NCBI RefSeq assembly: GCF_963378105.1
Contig: NZ_OY726398.1
Span: 3,658,001-3,722,000, forward strand
Direction of reading: 5' to 3'
DNA from: Mycolicibacter sp. MU0102
GTDB taxonomy: Bacteria > Actinomycetota > Actinomycetes > Mycobacteriales > Mycobacteriaceae
DNA length: 64,000 nucleotides
Positions 44,387-52,215 of the stretch are shown here, one piece after another. The notes beneath the pieces were generated by a model. It did no database searches and was not told the origin of the DNA. It saw nothing but the letters and a program-made list of their open reading frames with translations. The first letter of the stretch is position 1; every line of letters starts with the position of its first letter. A program made the translations under genes and the position numbers.

Positions 44387-45331
44387 CTACCGGCCCGGCG
44401 CGCAGGCGGCAGCGTTTGAAGCCTGGGGCCGCGCACGCGTAGCCGATAGGCGGTTGTCGCCGATGCCGGCCGACACCAGCTCGCCGAGGAATGCGGCGGC
44501 CGCCGGCGAGGGCGCCCGCTCCAGCGGGGTGATCAGCGCCAGCTCGCGTGGGATCGCCGGGTCGGTTGCCACCCCGACCAGCTGATCTGACTTCGCCACC
44601 AGCGACGGCGGAAGAAATGCCACGCCCACGCCGGCAACAACCAGGTCGACCAGGTCGAGCGGACTATTGGATTCGGCGCAGACGGTTCGGACAAAACCGA
44701 GTTCGGCGCAGATGCCATCAATGTGCAGGCGCGTTCGAAGGTCCGCCCGGCGCTCGACGAACTCACGCTCACGCAGGTCAGTCAGCGGGACGGCATCGCT
44801 GGCCGCGAGCGGATCGTCGCGGCGTACCGCCAGCACCAGCGGCTCGATTCCCAACGACAGGTCCTTGACCCGGCTCCCGTCGTAGGGTCGACAGACGAAG
44901 GCCAGGTCCACGTCGCCGTCGGCGGTCGCCTGCACCAACGTGTCGATGGAGTCGTGTCGCAGCGTGATATCGATGCGCGGAAAATTTCGGTGATAGCAGG
45001 CCAGCAACCCCGCGAGATCGACGGTTCCCAGCCCCTGGATCACCCCGATACTCAGCCGCCCGCACAGCACTCCCCTGACCGCGTCGACGGCGGCCCGTGC
45101 GTGGTCGGCCGCAGCCAGGGCATTCTGTGCGTCCGGCAGCAGCGCCAGTCCAGCCGTGGTGAGGTCGACGCGGCGATTGTTGCGGACCAACAACGCGGTT
45201 CCGAGCTCCTGCTCCAGGCTGCTGATCGATGCGGACAGGGTGGACTGCACCACGTGGACCTTCGCAGCCGCCCGCGTGAAGTGCAGCTCTTCGGCCACAG
45301 CGACAAAGTGTTTCAGCTGCCGCAGCTCCAT
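44387..45331 (-). CDS. LysR-family transcriptional regulator
   Basis: A 314-residue regulator. The N-terminal winged helix-turn-helix is MELRQLKHFVAVAEELHFTR followed by AAAKVHVVQSTLSASISSLE, and the substrate-binding domain spans about 90-295. The ATG at 45331 starts the standard LysR N-terminus; the longer frame to 45460 covers the palindromic control region. It lies 38 nt upstream of atsA in the same direction, unlike the divergent arrangement usual for LysR. It may respond to a sulfate ester or sulfur status; the ligand is unknown. Confidence 0.92.
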   Translation of the reverse strand: MELRQLKHFVAVAEELHFTRAAAKVHVVQSTLSASISSLEQELGTALLVRNNRRVDLTTAGLALLPDAQNALAAADHARAAVDAVRGVLCGRLSIGVIQGLGTVDLAGLLACYHRNFPRIDITLRHDSIDTLVQATADGDVDLAFVCRPYDGSRVKDLSLGIEPLVLAVRRDDPLAASDAVPLTDLREREFVERRADLRTRLHIDGICAELGFVRTVCAESNSPLDLVDLVVAGVGVAFLPPSLVAKSDQLVGVATDPAIPRELALITPLERAPSPAAAAFLGELVSAGIGDNRLSATRARPQASNAAACAPGR

Positions 45332-45372
45332 AGCGATCAGTGTGACGCCCGACGCCGATTGGTCAAATCGAA

Positions 45373-45390
45373 TGTTGGCTTGTGCCAACA
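45373..45390. promoter_or_regulatory. Palindromic LysR-type operator
   Basis: TGTTGGC-TTGT-GCCAACA is a perfect 7-bp inverted repeat, 42 bp upstream of the LysR start. LysR proteins usually bind an interrupted T-N11-A dyad near their own promoter; this site is T-rich at one end and A-rich at the other, as expected. It could control the LysR-atsA-FGE operon and the secreted-protein gene facing away. Confidence 0.6.
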
Positions 45391-45785
45391 CGATTACTTT
45401 GAGACTGCTGAGACCAACCCGCGACGAACGCTGATTTTTGCCACAGGTCCACTGCCGCAATGCCTTACATCGACGCCCCCACGTGCGTCGATCGACATGG
45501 GCGATTCTCTACATTGAGATTAACTGTTGAAATATCCGCTCACAGGGGTGGTGACGGCGCCGTCCACCCGTTAGCGTCTGACGAGGACGCCGAGGGGGGT
45601 TGAGGCAAAGTCCCTGGCATCCGGACATCCGTTGTCGCACACCATCATCGCTGCTACTACGACGCCTGGACTGGAGCTGTGGTGCGCGCGAGAGGGAGCG
45701 AACGCCGGTGTTCAGCACGCCCGGCACGTTCGAAGGGGAACGCACAGGACCGGGGCCACCCAAGCACGGAAGGAACGCACCAAAA
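45391..45785. promoter_or_regulatory. Upstream region of the secreted-protein gene
   Basis: About 395 bp without a credible gene. It contains the 10-bp palindrome GTCGATCGAC at 45487-45496 and an AT-richer patch TTGAGATTAACTGTTGAAAT at about 45514-45533 that could hold a promoter. An open frame enters the following gene from 45600 but has no start context and no signal-like sequence. Confidence 0.4.
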
Positions 45786-46844
45786 ATGAATCGTCGGATC
45801 ATATTGTCGGCCGGTGGGGTCACCGCGGGTCTACTCTCGACCACATTCCTGCCCGCGACAGTCGCTTTCGCCGACAACGGTGTTGGCGCGGCCGGAAATG
45901 TCGGCAGCACCGCGATTCCGGTCGACCTGGCAAGCAATGTCGCCGGTACCGGCGGAGCAGGAGCCCTGGGCGACGCCGGCGCCCTCGGCCCGGAGGCTTC
46001 AACGCCCGCCCCACCGCCGTTCGGCGATCTGGGCGCACTGACGCCCACGGCGGGTACGCCCAGCCCGTTGCCGCTCGGTGACACCGGGGCGATACCGCCG
46101 ATCACCGGCACACCGGACACCACGACGGCAGGCGCCCCCGATGCCGTGCCCGGCGCCACTCCCGATGCCATGCCCAGCGCCACTCCCGGCACCGGCGATG
46201 GCTTCACCATCGGCGACACCACCTTCAATCCCGTCCTCGCCGACGGATCGGCGGGCTTCTCCCCGGTCAGTCCGCTGTTCAGTGCACCGCCGTTGTTCCA
46301 GGTCGGCGAGGGTGATCAGTCCTTCGACGTGTCCAGCGGCACGGGAACCGGCGCTACCGATCTCGGTAACGTCACCGCCAGTGAGAACGTCACGAACCTG
46401 TTCGGCGGTATCCACAACACGGAGTTCACCATCACCGACGTGGCCCCGGCCTCCGGTGCGACCGCTTCCGACCTGCCCGCCGTGGGAACGGTGTACGACG
46501 TGATGAACTTCGGCAACGGGTTCGAGAACGTCTATACCGATATCCCCGGGGCCGACGGTGCCACCAATTCCATCACCGACACCCTCACGACGCCGTTCGG
46601 CGACTTCAACATTCCGACCGATTTCGATGCGGCCGGGCTGCTTGATCCGGGCGAGGCCTTCGGCCTGTCGGCGATGGGCGCAGATACCGCAGGCGGTGCG
46701 GCCGACGCCGCCAGCGCCGCAGCGGGCGGCGCCGCTGATGCGGCCAGTAGCGCCGCGGACGCCGCCGGCGGTGCGGCCGACCTCACCGGTGGTTTCCCGG
46801 ACATCTCGGGAATGTTCGATCCGACAAGCCTGTTCGGCATCTGA
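45786..46844 (+). CDS. Exported Ala/Pro/Thr-rich protein of unknown function
   Basis: A 352-residue protein with a signal peptide (MNRRIILSAGGVTAGLLSTT, cleavage near TVAFADNG). A low-complexity Pro/Thr/Ala/Gly part (about 45-140) follows, with repeats such as GATPDAMPSATPG. A globular-looking middle (about 150-275) contains NLFGGIHNTEFTITDVAP and YDVMNFGNGFENVYTDIPGA. A helical Ala/Gly/Asp repeat (GGAADAASAAAGGAADAASS, about 298-330) and PDISGMFDPTSLFG end it. I know of no characterised homologue, although the middle part resembles secreted families of environmental mycobacteria. ATG start begins the signal peptide. Confidence 0.72.
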   Translation: MNRRIILSAGGVTAGLLSTTFLPATVAFADNGVGAAGNVGSTAIPVDLASNVAGTGGAGALGDAGALGPEASTPAPPPFGDLGALTPTAGTPSPLPLGDTGAIPPITGTPDTTTAGAPDAVPGATPDAMPSATPGTGDGFTIGDTTFNPVLADGSAGFSPVSPLFSAPPLFQVGEGDQSFDVSSGTGTGATDLGNVTASENVTNLFGGIHNTEFTITDVAPASGATASDLPAVGTVYDVMNFGNGFENVYTDIPGADGATNSITDTLTTPFGDFNIPTDFDAAGLLDPGEAFGLSAMGADTAGGAADAASAAAGGAADAASSAADAAGGAADLTGGFPDISGMFDPTSLFGI

Positions 46845-46873
46845 CGCGCGTAGCAGGTCAGATCAACCGACCC

Positions 46874-46916
46874 CCAAACATCCCAGGTCACCCCGCACCA
46901 GGCCTGGGATGTTTGG
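46874..46916. terminator. Hairpin terminator after the secreted-protein gene
   Basis: CCAAACATCCCAGG (46874-46887) pairs with CCTGGGATGTTTGG (46903-46916), a 14-bp perfect stem with a 15-nt loop. It starts 30 nt past the stop and should end that transcript before the EccE-like gene. Confidence 0.82.
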
Positions 46917-46977
46917 CCCGCGCACACAACGGGTAGCCCGGTCACCGCACACTTCATGGAAGTTCTGGGGGGAAACC

Positions 46978-46998
46978 ATGAGTTGGATACATCGATGA
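46978..46998 (+). CDS. Six-codon leader peptide ORF before the EccE-like gene
   Basis: ATG AGT TGG ATA CAT CGA TGA encodes MSWIHR. It has the best Shine-Dalgarno of the area (GGGGGGA at about 46967-46973) and its TGA overlaps the ATG of the following gene by 4 nt (ATGA). This would couple translation of the two. Whether ribosomes use it is an inference; the alternative is an in-frame ATG at 46956 with no good ribosome-binding site. Confidence 0.4.
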   Translation: MSWIHR

Positions 46999-48194
46999 GG
47001 GCGCAGCATTCCTTCGGGCTCAATCTGTCCTGGCTGCGCGTGACCACGGTATTTCTGATCGATATCGGCATCTTATGGATCGCCGGTCATTGGCCGGCCC
47101 AACTCGGGCCCGCCGAGCGCGCTTGGTGGCCGGCGGTCGGCGTTGCCGCGGTGCTCTCGACGGCTGCGTTGATCACCCACCGTCGGGTACCGCTGACGGC
47201 GATCGTGTCGGCTCGGCTACTCGATCGCTTCGCGACCCCTGCGGCGTTTCTCACCGAAGGCTGCACGCCCGGCTTCGACCACCGCCGTCGATACAGTCGC
47301 GACGTCGTCGGAGTACGCGAACATCGCGGGCGACTGGTATCGGTGATCGCCGTACCGGCCGCGCCAGTCGGAGCTACTGGGCGGCATCGCCGGGTCCCGG
47401 CGCCGGTACCGACGCTCTCCGCAGAGCTCGTCGCCGCCGGCCTGCGCCAGTTCGACGTACGCCTGGATGGGATCGACATCGTGTCAGTACGAACGTGCGA
47501 CTCCCCCACTGATGCTCCCGATGACGAACGCGGGAACGACGCGACGGCGGTCAATGGGCCCGACTCCTGCGCACCCCAGGACAACTGGTTGATCCTGCGG
47601 ATGGATCCGATGCACAACACCGAGGCGGTGGCGGTCCGCGACTCAGTCGCCGCGACCCTGGCCGTAGCCACCGAACGACTGGCGCGAGACTTGTGCGAGC
47701 GTCACCTGGACGCGCGCATCCTGTCCGCCGACGAGTTCGACCAGGTCGACACGGCGCTCCTGGCCGGTCTGCAGCCCACCCGTCTCCGCCGACGTCGCCG
47801 CCGCCTGAAGCAGAAAGAGAGCAAGGGCCCCAAGCAGTTCGCGGCCACATTATGGATGTCGCCGCGCGACATCAACACAGAGAATCTAGAGCGGCTGTGG
47901 CTGCCGGAGACCGATACGACCGCGGTGACGGTGCGCCTGACGCCGCAGCAGCGCCACACCGACGTCGCGGTCCTGGTGCGCTACCACACCGCGAGCAGAT
48001 TGCCCCGGAACGCCTCGGCAGGCTTGAACCGTCTCAACGGCCGCCAACTGACGGCCTTAAGTACCAGCCTGCCGACGCCGACCCAACGCACGCTGGCGGT
48101 CCCGGCCCGGGTGCTCAACGGCGAGGATTCGTTGCAGGTTCCGCTCGGCCCGACTGCGCCGCAACCGTTGGCGCGGGTCAAAGTTCCGGCATGA
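46995..48194 (+). CDS. EccE-like protein of type VII secretion, unlinked to an ESX cluster
   Basis: A protein of about 399 residues. Two N-terminal membrane helices (LRVTTVFLIDIGILWIAGHW and WWPAVGVAAVLSTAALI) precede a large soluble domain. The arrangement and the closing segment RTLAVPARVLNGEDSLQVPL resemble EccE, the mycosin-side subunit of the ESX translocon. No eccB, eccC, eccD, esx or PE/PPE genes are near. The middle of the protein carries a basic patch (RLRRRRRRLKQK). The call rests on the layout and family resemblance, so it is moderate. Start chosen at the ATG overlapping the leader ORF. Confidence 0.6.
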   Translation: MRAQHSFGLNLSWLRVTTVFLIDIGILWIAGHWPAQLGPAERAWWPAVGVAAVLSTAALITHRRVPLTAIVSARLLDRFATPAAFLTEGCTPGFDHRRRYSRDVVGVREHRGRLVSVIAVPAAPVGATGRHRRVPAPVPTLSAELVAAGLRQFDVRLDGIDIVSVRTCDSPTDAPDDERGNDATAVNGPDSCAPQDNWLILRMDPMHNTEAVAVRDSVAATLAVATERLARDLCERHLDARILSADEFDQVDTALLAGLQPTRLRRRRRRLKQKESKGPKQFAATLWMSPRDINTENLERLWLPETDTTAVTVRLTPQQRHTDVAVLVRYHTASRLPRNASAGLNRLNGRQLTALSTSLPTPTQRTLAVPARVLNGEDSLQVPLGPTAPQPLARVKVPA

Positions 48195-48201
48195 CCCGGT
48201 C

Positions 48202-48237
48202 ACGACCCCAAACACGACCCCAAACAGGACCCCAAAC
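48202..48237 (+). repeat. 12-bp tandem repeat, three units
   Basis: Units CACGACCCCAAA, CACGACCCCAAA and CAGGACCCCAAA run head to tail, followed by a partial CACGACG. The array starts 7 bp after the EccE-like stop and directly precedes the double hairpin. It is short enough to vary in copy number between strains. Confidence 0.85.
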
Positions 48238-48244
48238 ACGACGA

Positions 48245-48270
48245 AGCCCCGCGACACAGGTCGCGGGGCT
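48245..48270 (+). terminator. GC-rich hairpin terminator of the EccE-like gene
   Basis: AGCCCCGCGAC (48245-48255) pairs with GTCGCGGGGCT (48260-48270) around an ACAG tetraloop, an 11-bp stem. It is suited to stopping transcription from either side. Confidence 0.82.
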
Positions 48271-48281
48271 CGGTCGCTACT

Positions 48282-48302
48282 ACGGCGTAGTTACTACGCC
48301 GT
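48282..48302 (-). terminator. Second hairpin, just past rpsQ
   Basis: ACGGCGTAG (48282-48290) and CTACGCCGT (48294-48302) form a 9-bp stem with a TTA loop, 5 nt beyond the rpsQ stop. With the hairpin at 48245-48270 it makes a double end for the S10 block, consistent with rpsQ being the last gene of that transcript here. Confidence 0.75.
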
Positions 48303-48306
48303 GAAA

Positions 48307-48624
48307 TTACTTGGCCTTTTCCAGGATCTCGACCAGGCGCCAGCGCTTCGACGCCGACAACGGACGGGTCTCCATCAGCGACACGCGGTCGCCGATGCCG
48401 GCCGTGTTGTTCTCGTCGTGAGCCTTGACCTTCTTGGTGGTCCGGATGATCTTGCCGTACAGCGGGTGCCGCACACGGTCTTCGAGCTCGACGACGATGG
48501 TCTTCTCCATCTTGTCGCTGACCACGTAGCCGATCTGGGTCTTGCGGCGGCCCCGCACCGTCTCCGTGCGCGGGGTGTGCTTGGCACCCTTCTCCGCGGC
48601 GTTAGCCTTTGCAGCCTGTGCCAT
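48307..48624 (-). CDS. rpsQ: Ribosomal protein S17
   Basis: A 105-residue 16S rRNA-binding protein. The conserved part is RGRRKTQIGYVVSDKMEKTI and VRHPLYGKIIRTTKKVKAHD, with a basic N-terminal extension (AAKANAAEKGAKHTPR) common in actinobacteria. Last gene of the S10 block; its ATG overlaps the rpmC stop by 1 nt. Confidence 0.97.
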   Translation of the reverse strand: MAQAAKANAAEKGAKHTPRTETVRGRRKTQIGYVVSDKMEKTIVVELEDRVRHPLYGKIIRTTKKVKAHDENNTAGIGDRVSLMETRPLSASKRWRLVEILEKAK

Positions 48625-48866
48625 TACGATGCCTCGCCTTCAGAACCAGCGGGACCGGACGCCAGGCCCAGTTCCCGTTCGCGCAACACGGTGTAGATGC
48701 GCGCAATCTGGTGGCGCACCGTGCGGAGCCGACGGTTGTTGGTGAGCTGCCCGGTCGCCATCTGGAAACGCAGGTTGAACAGCTCTTCTTTGGACTCGCG
48801 CAACTGCTCGACGAGCTCGTCGGCGTTAAGCTCGCGCAGTTCGCCAGCGGTAACTCCCACTGCCAT
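48624..48866 (-). CDS. rpmC: Ribosomal protein L29
   Basis: An 80-residue large-subunit protein at the exit of the peptide tunnel. AGELRELNADELVEQLRESK, EELFNLRFQMATGQLTNNRR and the following VRHQIARIYTVLRERE are diagnostic. One-nucleotide overlaps with rplP and rpsQ. Confidence 0.97.
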   Translation of the reverse strand: MAVGVTAGELRELNADELVEQLRESKEELFNLRFQMATGQLTNNRRLRTVRHQIARIYTVLRERELGLASGPAGSEGEAS

Positions 48867-49282
48867 CAGAACTGCTCCTCTCGGGTGACGATTCGCGCCT
48901 TGATCGGCAGCTTGTGGATCGCCCGGGTCAGTGCGGCGCGGGCAATGGCCTCATTCGGGTAGCTCAGCTCGAACAGCACCCGGCCCGGCTTGACGTTGGC
49001 GACCCACCATTCCGGCGAACCCTTACCGGAACCCATACGGGTCTCGGCGGGCTTCTTGGTCAGCGGACGGTCCGGGAAGATGTTGATCCACACCTTGCCG
49101 CCACGCTTGATGTGCCGGTTGATGGCGATACGAGCCGACTCGATCTGCCGGTTGGTGACGTAGGCGTGCTCCAGTGCCTGGATGCCGTACTCACCGAACG
49201 TCACCGCGGTGCCGCCGCTGGCGATACCGCGCTGCTTGGGGTGGTGCTGCTTGCGGTGCTTGACCTTACGGGGAATCAACAT
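48866..49282 (-). CDS. rplP: Ribosomal protein L16
   Basis: A 138-residue protein near the A site of the 50S subunit. It begins MLIPRKVKHRKQHHPKQRGI and contains GGKVWINIFPDRPLTKKPAE and RMGSGKGSPEWWVANVKPGR, the L16 signatures. It starts 2 nt after rpsC. Confidence 0.98.
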   Translation of the reverse strand: MLIPRKVKHRKQHHPKQRGIASGGTAVTFGEYGIQALEHAYVTNRQIESARIAINRHIKRGGKVWINIFPDRPLTKKPAETRMGSGKGSPEWWVANVKPGRVLFELSYPNEAIARAALTRAIHKLPIKARIVTREEQF

Positions 49283-49284
49283 GA

Positions 49285-50127
49285 TTAGCTCTCCGTGCTC
49301 TGCGTTTCCGCTGCGGCGGGAGCGGTCTCGGTGACCGTTTCCGCAGCAGCGGCGTTGTCAGTGCTCTCAGCGGCCCGCCCGGCGTCGGTGCTGGTCGCGG
49401 TGGTACCCGAGGCGCCGCTGCGGCGCGGGCGGGTGCCCGTCGGGCGCTCGCGGCGCGGACGGTCGGCCGACGGTGCGGCAGCGGCCAGCTCGCGCTTGCC
49501 ACCGACGATGTCGCCCTTGTAGATCCAGACCTTCACGCCGATCCGGCCGAAGGTGGTCTTCGCCTCGTACAGCCCGTAGTCGATGTCGGCCCGCAGCGTG
49601 TGCAGCGGCACCCGACCCTCGCGGTAGAACTCCGAGCGGCTCATCTCAGCACCGCCGAGGCGGCCCGAGCACTGCACCCGGATGCCCTTGACGTTGGGCT
49701 GACGCATCGCCGACTGGATCGCCTTACGCATCGCGCGGCGGAAAGCCACACGGTTGCTCAGCTGCTCCGCGACGCCCTGGGCAACCAGCTGCGCCGTCGA
49801 TTCGGGGTTCTTGACCTCGAGGATGTTCAGCTGTACCTGCTTGCCGGTCAGCTTCTCCAGGTCGGCACGGATCCGGTCCGCCTCGGTGCCGCGGCGACCG
49901 ATGACGATGCCCGGTCGAGCCGTGTGGATGTCCACGCGGACCCGGTCACGGGTGCGCTCGATCTCGACGTCCGCGATGCCGGCGCGCTCCAGGCCACTGG
50001 ACAGCAGCCGGCGGATCGCCACGTCTTCCTTGACGTAGTCCGCGTACTGCTTGTCGGCGTACCACCGCGACTTCCAGTCGGTGGTGATCCCGAGCCGGAA
50101 GCCGTGCGGGTTGATCTTCTGGCCCAT
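49285..50127 (-). CDS. rpsC: Ribosomal protein S3
   Basis: A 280-residue 30S protein at the mRNA entry site. MGQKINPHGFRLGITTDWKS, the KH-domain GIVIGRRGTEADRIRADLEK, and GRIGVKVWIYKGDIVGGKRE are conserved. After about residue 215 there is a tail, first basic (RPRRERPTGTRPRR), then Ala/Thr/Glu-rich and acidic (AAETVTETAPAAAETQ), as in other mycobacterial S3 proteins. Overlaps rplV by 1 nt. Confidence 0.98.
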   Translation of the reverse strand: MGQKINPHGFRLGITTDWKSRWYADKQYADYVKEDVAIRRLLSSGLERAGIADVEIERTRDRVRVDIHTARPGIVIGRRGTEADRIRADLEKLTGKQVQLNILEVKNPESTAQLVAQGVAEQLSNRVAFRRAMRKAIQSAMRQPNVKGIRVQCSGRLGGAEMSRSEFYREGRVPLHTLRADIDYGLYEAKTTFGRIGVKVWIYKGDIVGGKRELAAAAPSADRPRRERPTGTRPRRSGASGTTATSTDAGRAAESTDNAAAAETVTETAPAAAETQSTES

Positions 50128-50753
50128 TACTCCGAGCCCTCCTTCGCGTCGGACGTCTCAGGCGCCTTCTTGGCTGCCGCCTTCTTGGCGGGCGCCTTCT
50201 TCGCCGCAGCTTTCTCAGTCGTCTTGTCGGCAGCCTTGGCTGCGGAAGCCTTCTTGGCCGGCGCCTTCTCGGTCGCCTTGGCCGCCGAAGCCTTCTTCGC
50301 CGGGGCCGTCGCACCCGCCTGTCCGGAGGCGGCCTTGCTGCCCTGCGCACGACGCGCCCGTGCAGCGCTGGCCGACTGTGCCGAGCCACCGCCGGAGGAC
50401 GGCCGGCTCTCCACGATCACCGTGATGTGGCTGGTGCGCCGACGGATCCGGTACGCACGCCCCTGGGCGCGCGGCTTGATCCGCTTAGCGGTCGGGCCCT
50501 CGTCGGCGAAGACGCTGGCCACCACGAGGGTGGACGGGTCCAGGCCGTCGTTGTTCTGGGCGTTGGCCGCCGCGCTGGCGATGACCTTGGCCACCGGCAG
50601 GCTGGCCTGCTGCGGTGCCCAGCGCAGGATGTCCAACGCATCGGCCACCGACTTGCCACGGACCAGGTTGATCACCCGGCGTGCTTTGCTGGCCGAGATA
50701 CCCACGTGGCGGGCCTTGGCGACAGCAGACGGAAATTCAGTCGTAACGCTCAC
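50127..50753 (-). CDS. rplV: Ribosomal protein L22 with a long Lys/Ala tail
   Basis: A 208-residue large-subunit protein lining the exit tunnel. The conserved L22 fold occupies about the first 115 residues (AKARHVGISASKARRVINLV, IKPRAQGRAYRIRRRTSHIT). The rest is a Lys/Ala repeat tail (AKKASAAKATEKAPAKKASA and similar) like those of HupB or histone H1. Mycobacterial L22 is known to be extended. Its ATG overlaps rpsS by 4 nt. Confidence 0.97.
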   Translation of the reverse strand: MSVTTEFPSAVAKARHVGISASKARRVINLVRGKSVADALDILRWAPQQASLPVAKVIASAAANAQNNDGLDPSTLVVASVFADEGPTAKRIKPRAQGRAYRIRRRTSHITVIVESRPSSGGGSAQSASAARARRAQGSKAASGQAGATAPAKKASAAKATEKAPAKKASAAKAADKTTEKAAAKKAPAKKAAAKKAPETSDAKEGSE

Positions 50754-51031
50754 CGGCGCTTAGCCTTCCGGTCGTCTTTGATGTGTCCCTTGAAGGTGCG
50801 CGTCGGAGCAAATTCGCCGAGCTTGTGCCCGACCATCGACTCGGTGACGAATACCGGAACATGCTTGCGGCCGTCGTGTACGGCGAACGTGTGCCCGATG
50901 AAGTCCGGGATGATCGTCGACCGACGTGACCAGGTCTTGATGACCTGCTTGGTGTTCTTCTCGTTCTGAACGTCGACCTTCTTGAGCACATGCTCGTCGA
51001 CGAACGGACCCTTCTTGAGGCTGCGTGGCAT
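50750..51031 (-). CDS. rpsS: Ribosomal protein S19
   Basis: A 93-residue 30S head protein. It starts MPRSLKKGPFVDEHVLKKVD and contains WSRRSTIIPDFIGHTFAVHD and GHKLGEFAPTRTFKGH, all S19 signatures. It follows rplB by 17 nt. Confidence 0.98.
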   Translation of the reverse strand: MPRSLKKGPFVDEHVLKKVDVQNEKNTKQVIKTWSRRSTIIPDFIGHTFAVHDGRKHVPVFVTESMVGHKLGEFAPTRTFKGHIKDDRKAKRR

Positions 51032-51048
51032 CGCTTTCCCTCCGATTC

Positions 51049-51885
51049 CTAGCGCTTCTTGCCGGTGCGCCGGCGTCGGACGATGAGCTTGTCGCTGGGC
51101 TTGTTCGGCCGGCGGGTGCGACCCTCCGGCTTACCCCACGGGCTGACCGGGTGGCGACCACCGGAGGTCTTGCCCTCACCACCACCGTGCGGGTGGTCCA
51201 CCGGGTTCATAACCACACCACGGACGGTCGGGCGCTTGCCCTTCCACCGCATACGGCCGGCCTTACCCCAGTTGATGTTGGCCTGCTCGGCGTTGCCCAC
51301 CTCGCCGACGGTGGCGCGGCAGCGCACGTCGACGCGGCGGATTTCACCCGACGGCATACGCAGCGAGGCGTAGGCGCCTTCCTTACCCAGCAGCTGAATG
51401 CTGGAGCCAGCGGAGCGGGCCAGCTTGGCGCCACCACCGGGGCGCAGCTCCACGGCGTGCACCAGGGTGCCCGCGGGGATGTTGCGCAGCGGCAGGTTGT
51501 TGCCAGGCTTGATGTCGGCGTTGGCACCCGACTCGACCACGTGACCCTGAGCCAGACCCTGCGGCGCGATGATGTAGCGCTTCTCGCCGTCCAGGTAGTG
51601 CAGCAGCGCAATGCGCGCGGTGCGGTTCGGGTCGTACTCGATGTGGGCGACCTTCGCGTTGACGCCGTCCTTGTCGTGCCGACGGAAGTCGATCACGCGG
51701 TAGGCACGCTTGTGACCGCCACCCTTGTGCCGGGTGGTGATCCGGCCGTGGGCGTTACGCCCACCGTGGCCGTGCAGCGGCCGAACCAGCGACTTCTCCG
51801 GGTGGGAGCGGGTGAGCTCAGCGAAATCGGAGACGCTGGCACCGCGACGACCGGGGGTCGTCGGCTTGTACTTGCGGATTCCCAT
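51049..51885 (-). CDS. rplB: Ribosomal protein L2
   Basis: A 278-residue protein required for peptidyl-transferase activity and subunit joining. GIRKYKPTTPGRRGASVSDF at the start, GRITTRHKGGGHKRAYRVID and the conserved C-terminal RGVVMNPVDHPHGGGEGKTS leave no doubt. The His in DHPHGGGEG is the conserved functional residue. Confidence 0.98.
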   Translation of the reverse strand: MGIRKYKPTTPGRRGASVSDFAELTRSHPEKSLVRPLHGHGGRNAHGRITTRHKGGGHKRAYRVIDFRRHDKDGVNAKVAHIEYDPNRTARIALLHYLDGEKRYIIAPQGLAQGHVVESGANADIKPGNNLPLRNIPAGTLVHAVELRPGGGAKLARSAGSSIQLLGKEGAYASLRMPSGEIRRVDVRCRATVGEVGNAEQANINWGKAGRMRWKGKRPTVRGVVMNPVDHPHGGGEGKTSGGRHPVSPWGKPEGRTRRPNKPSDKLIVRRRRTGKKR

Positions 51886-51912
51886 GTCAGTTAGATCTCT
51901 CTCTCACGCCGG

Positions 51913-52215
51913 TCAGGCCGGTGCGGCGAACAGGTCGATCGGCTTGCTGCCGGGCGCCAGAGTCACAATGGCGCGCTTAGTGTCTTTGCGCTTGCCGTAG
52001 CCGGTCTTGGACCGCTTGCGCTTACCCGGCCGGTTCGCGGTGTTCACCGACGCAACCTTGACCGCGAAGATCTTCTCGATCGCGATCTTGATCTGCGTCT
52101 TGTTCGTGTCGGGGTGGACCACGAACGTGTACACGTTGTTCTCGATCAGCCCGTAGGACTTCTCAGAGATGACCGGCGCGAGGATGATGTCGCGGGGGTC
52201 GGGGATGGTCGCCAT
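51913..52215 (-). CDS. rplW: Ribosomal protein L23
   Basis: A 100-residue exit-site protein that contacts trigger factor and SRP. PRDIILAPVISEKSYGLIEN and the closing GKRKRSKTGYGKRKDTKRAI are characteristic. Overlaps rplD by 1 nt; 27 nt separate it from rplB. Confidence 0.97.
   Translation of the reverse strand: MATIPDPRDIILAPVISEKSYGLIENNVYTFVVHPDTNKTQIKIAIEKIFAVKVASVNTANRPGKRKRSKTGYGKRKDTKRAIVTLAPGSKPIDLFAAPA

Noticed and set aside
42261..44585. Rightward frame of 774 codons antisense to atsA
   Set aside because: Shadow of the sulfatase gene; it crosses into the LysR gene and has no motifs.
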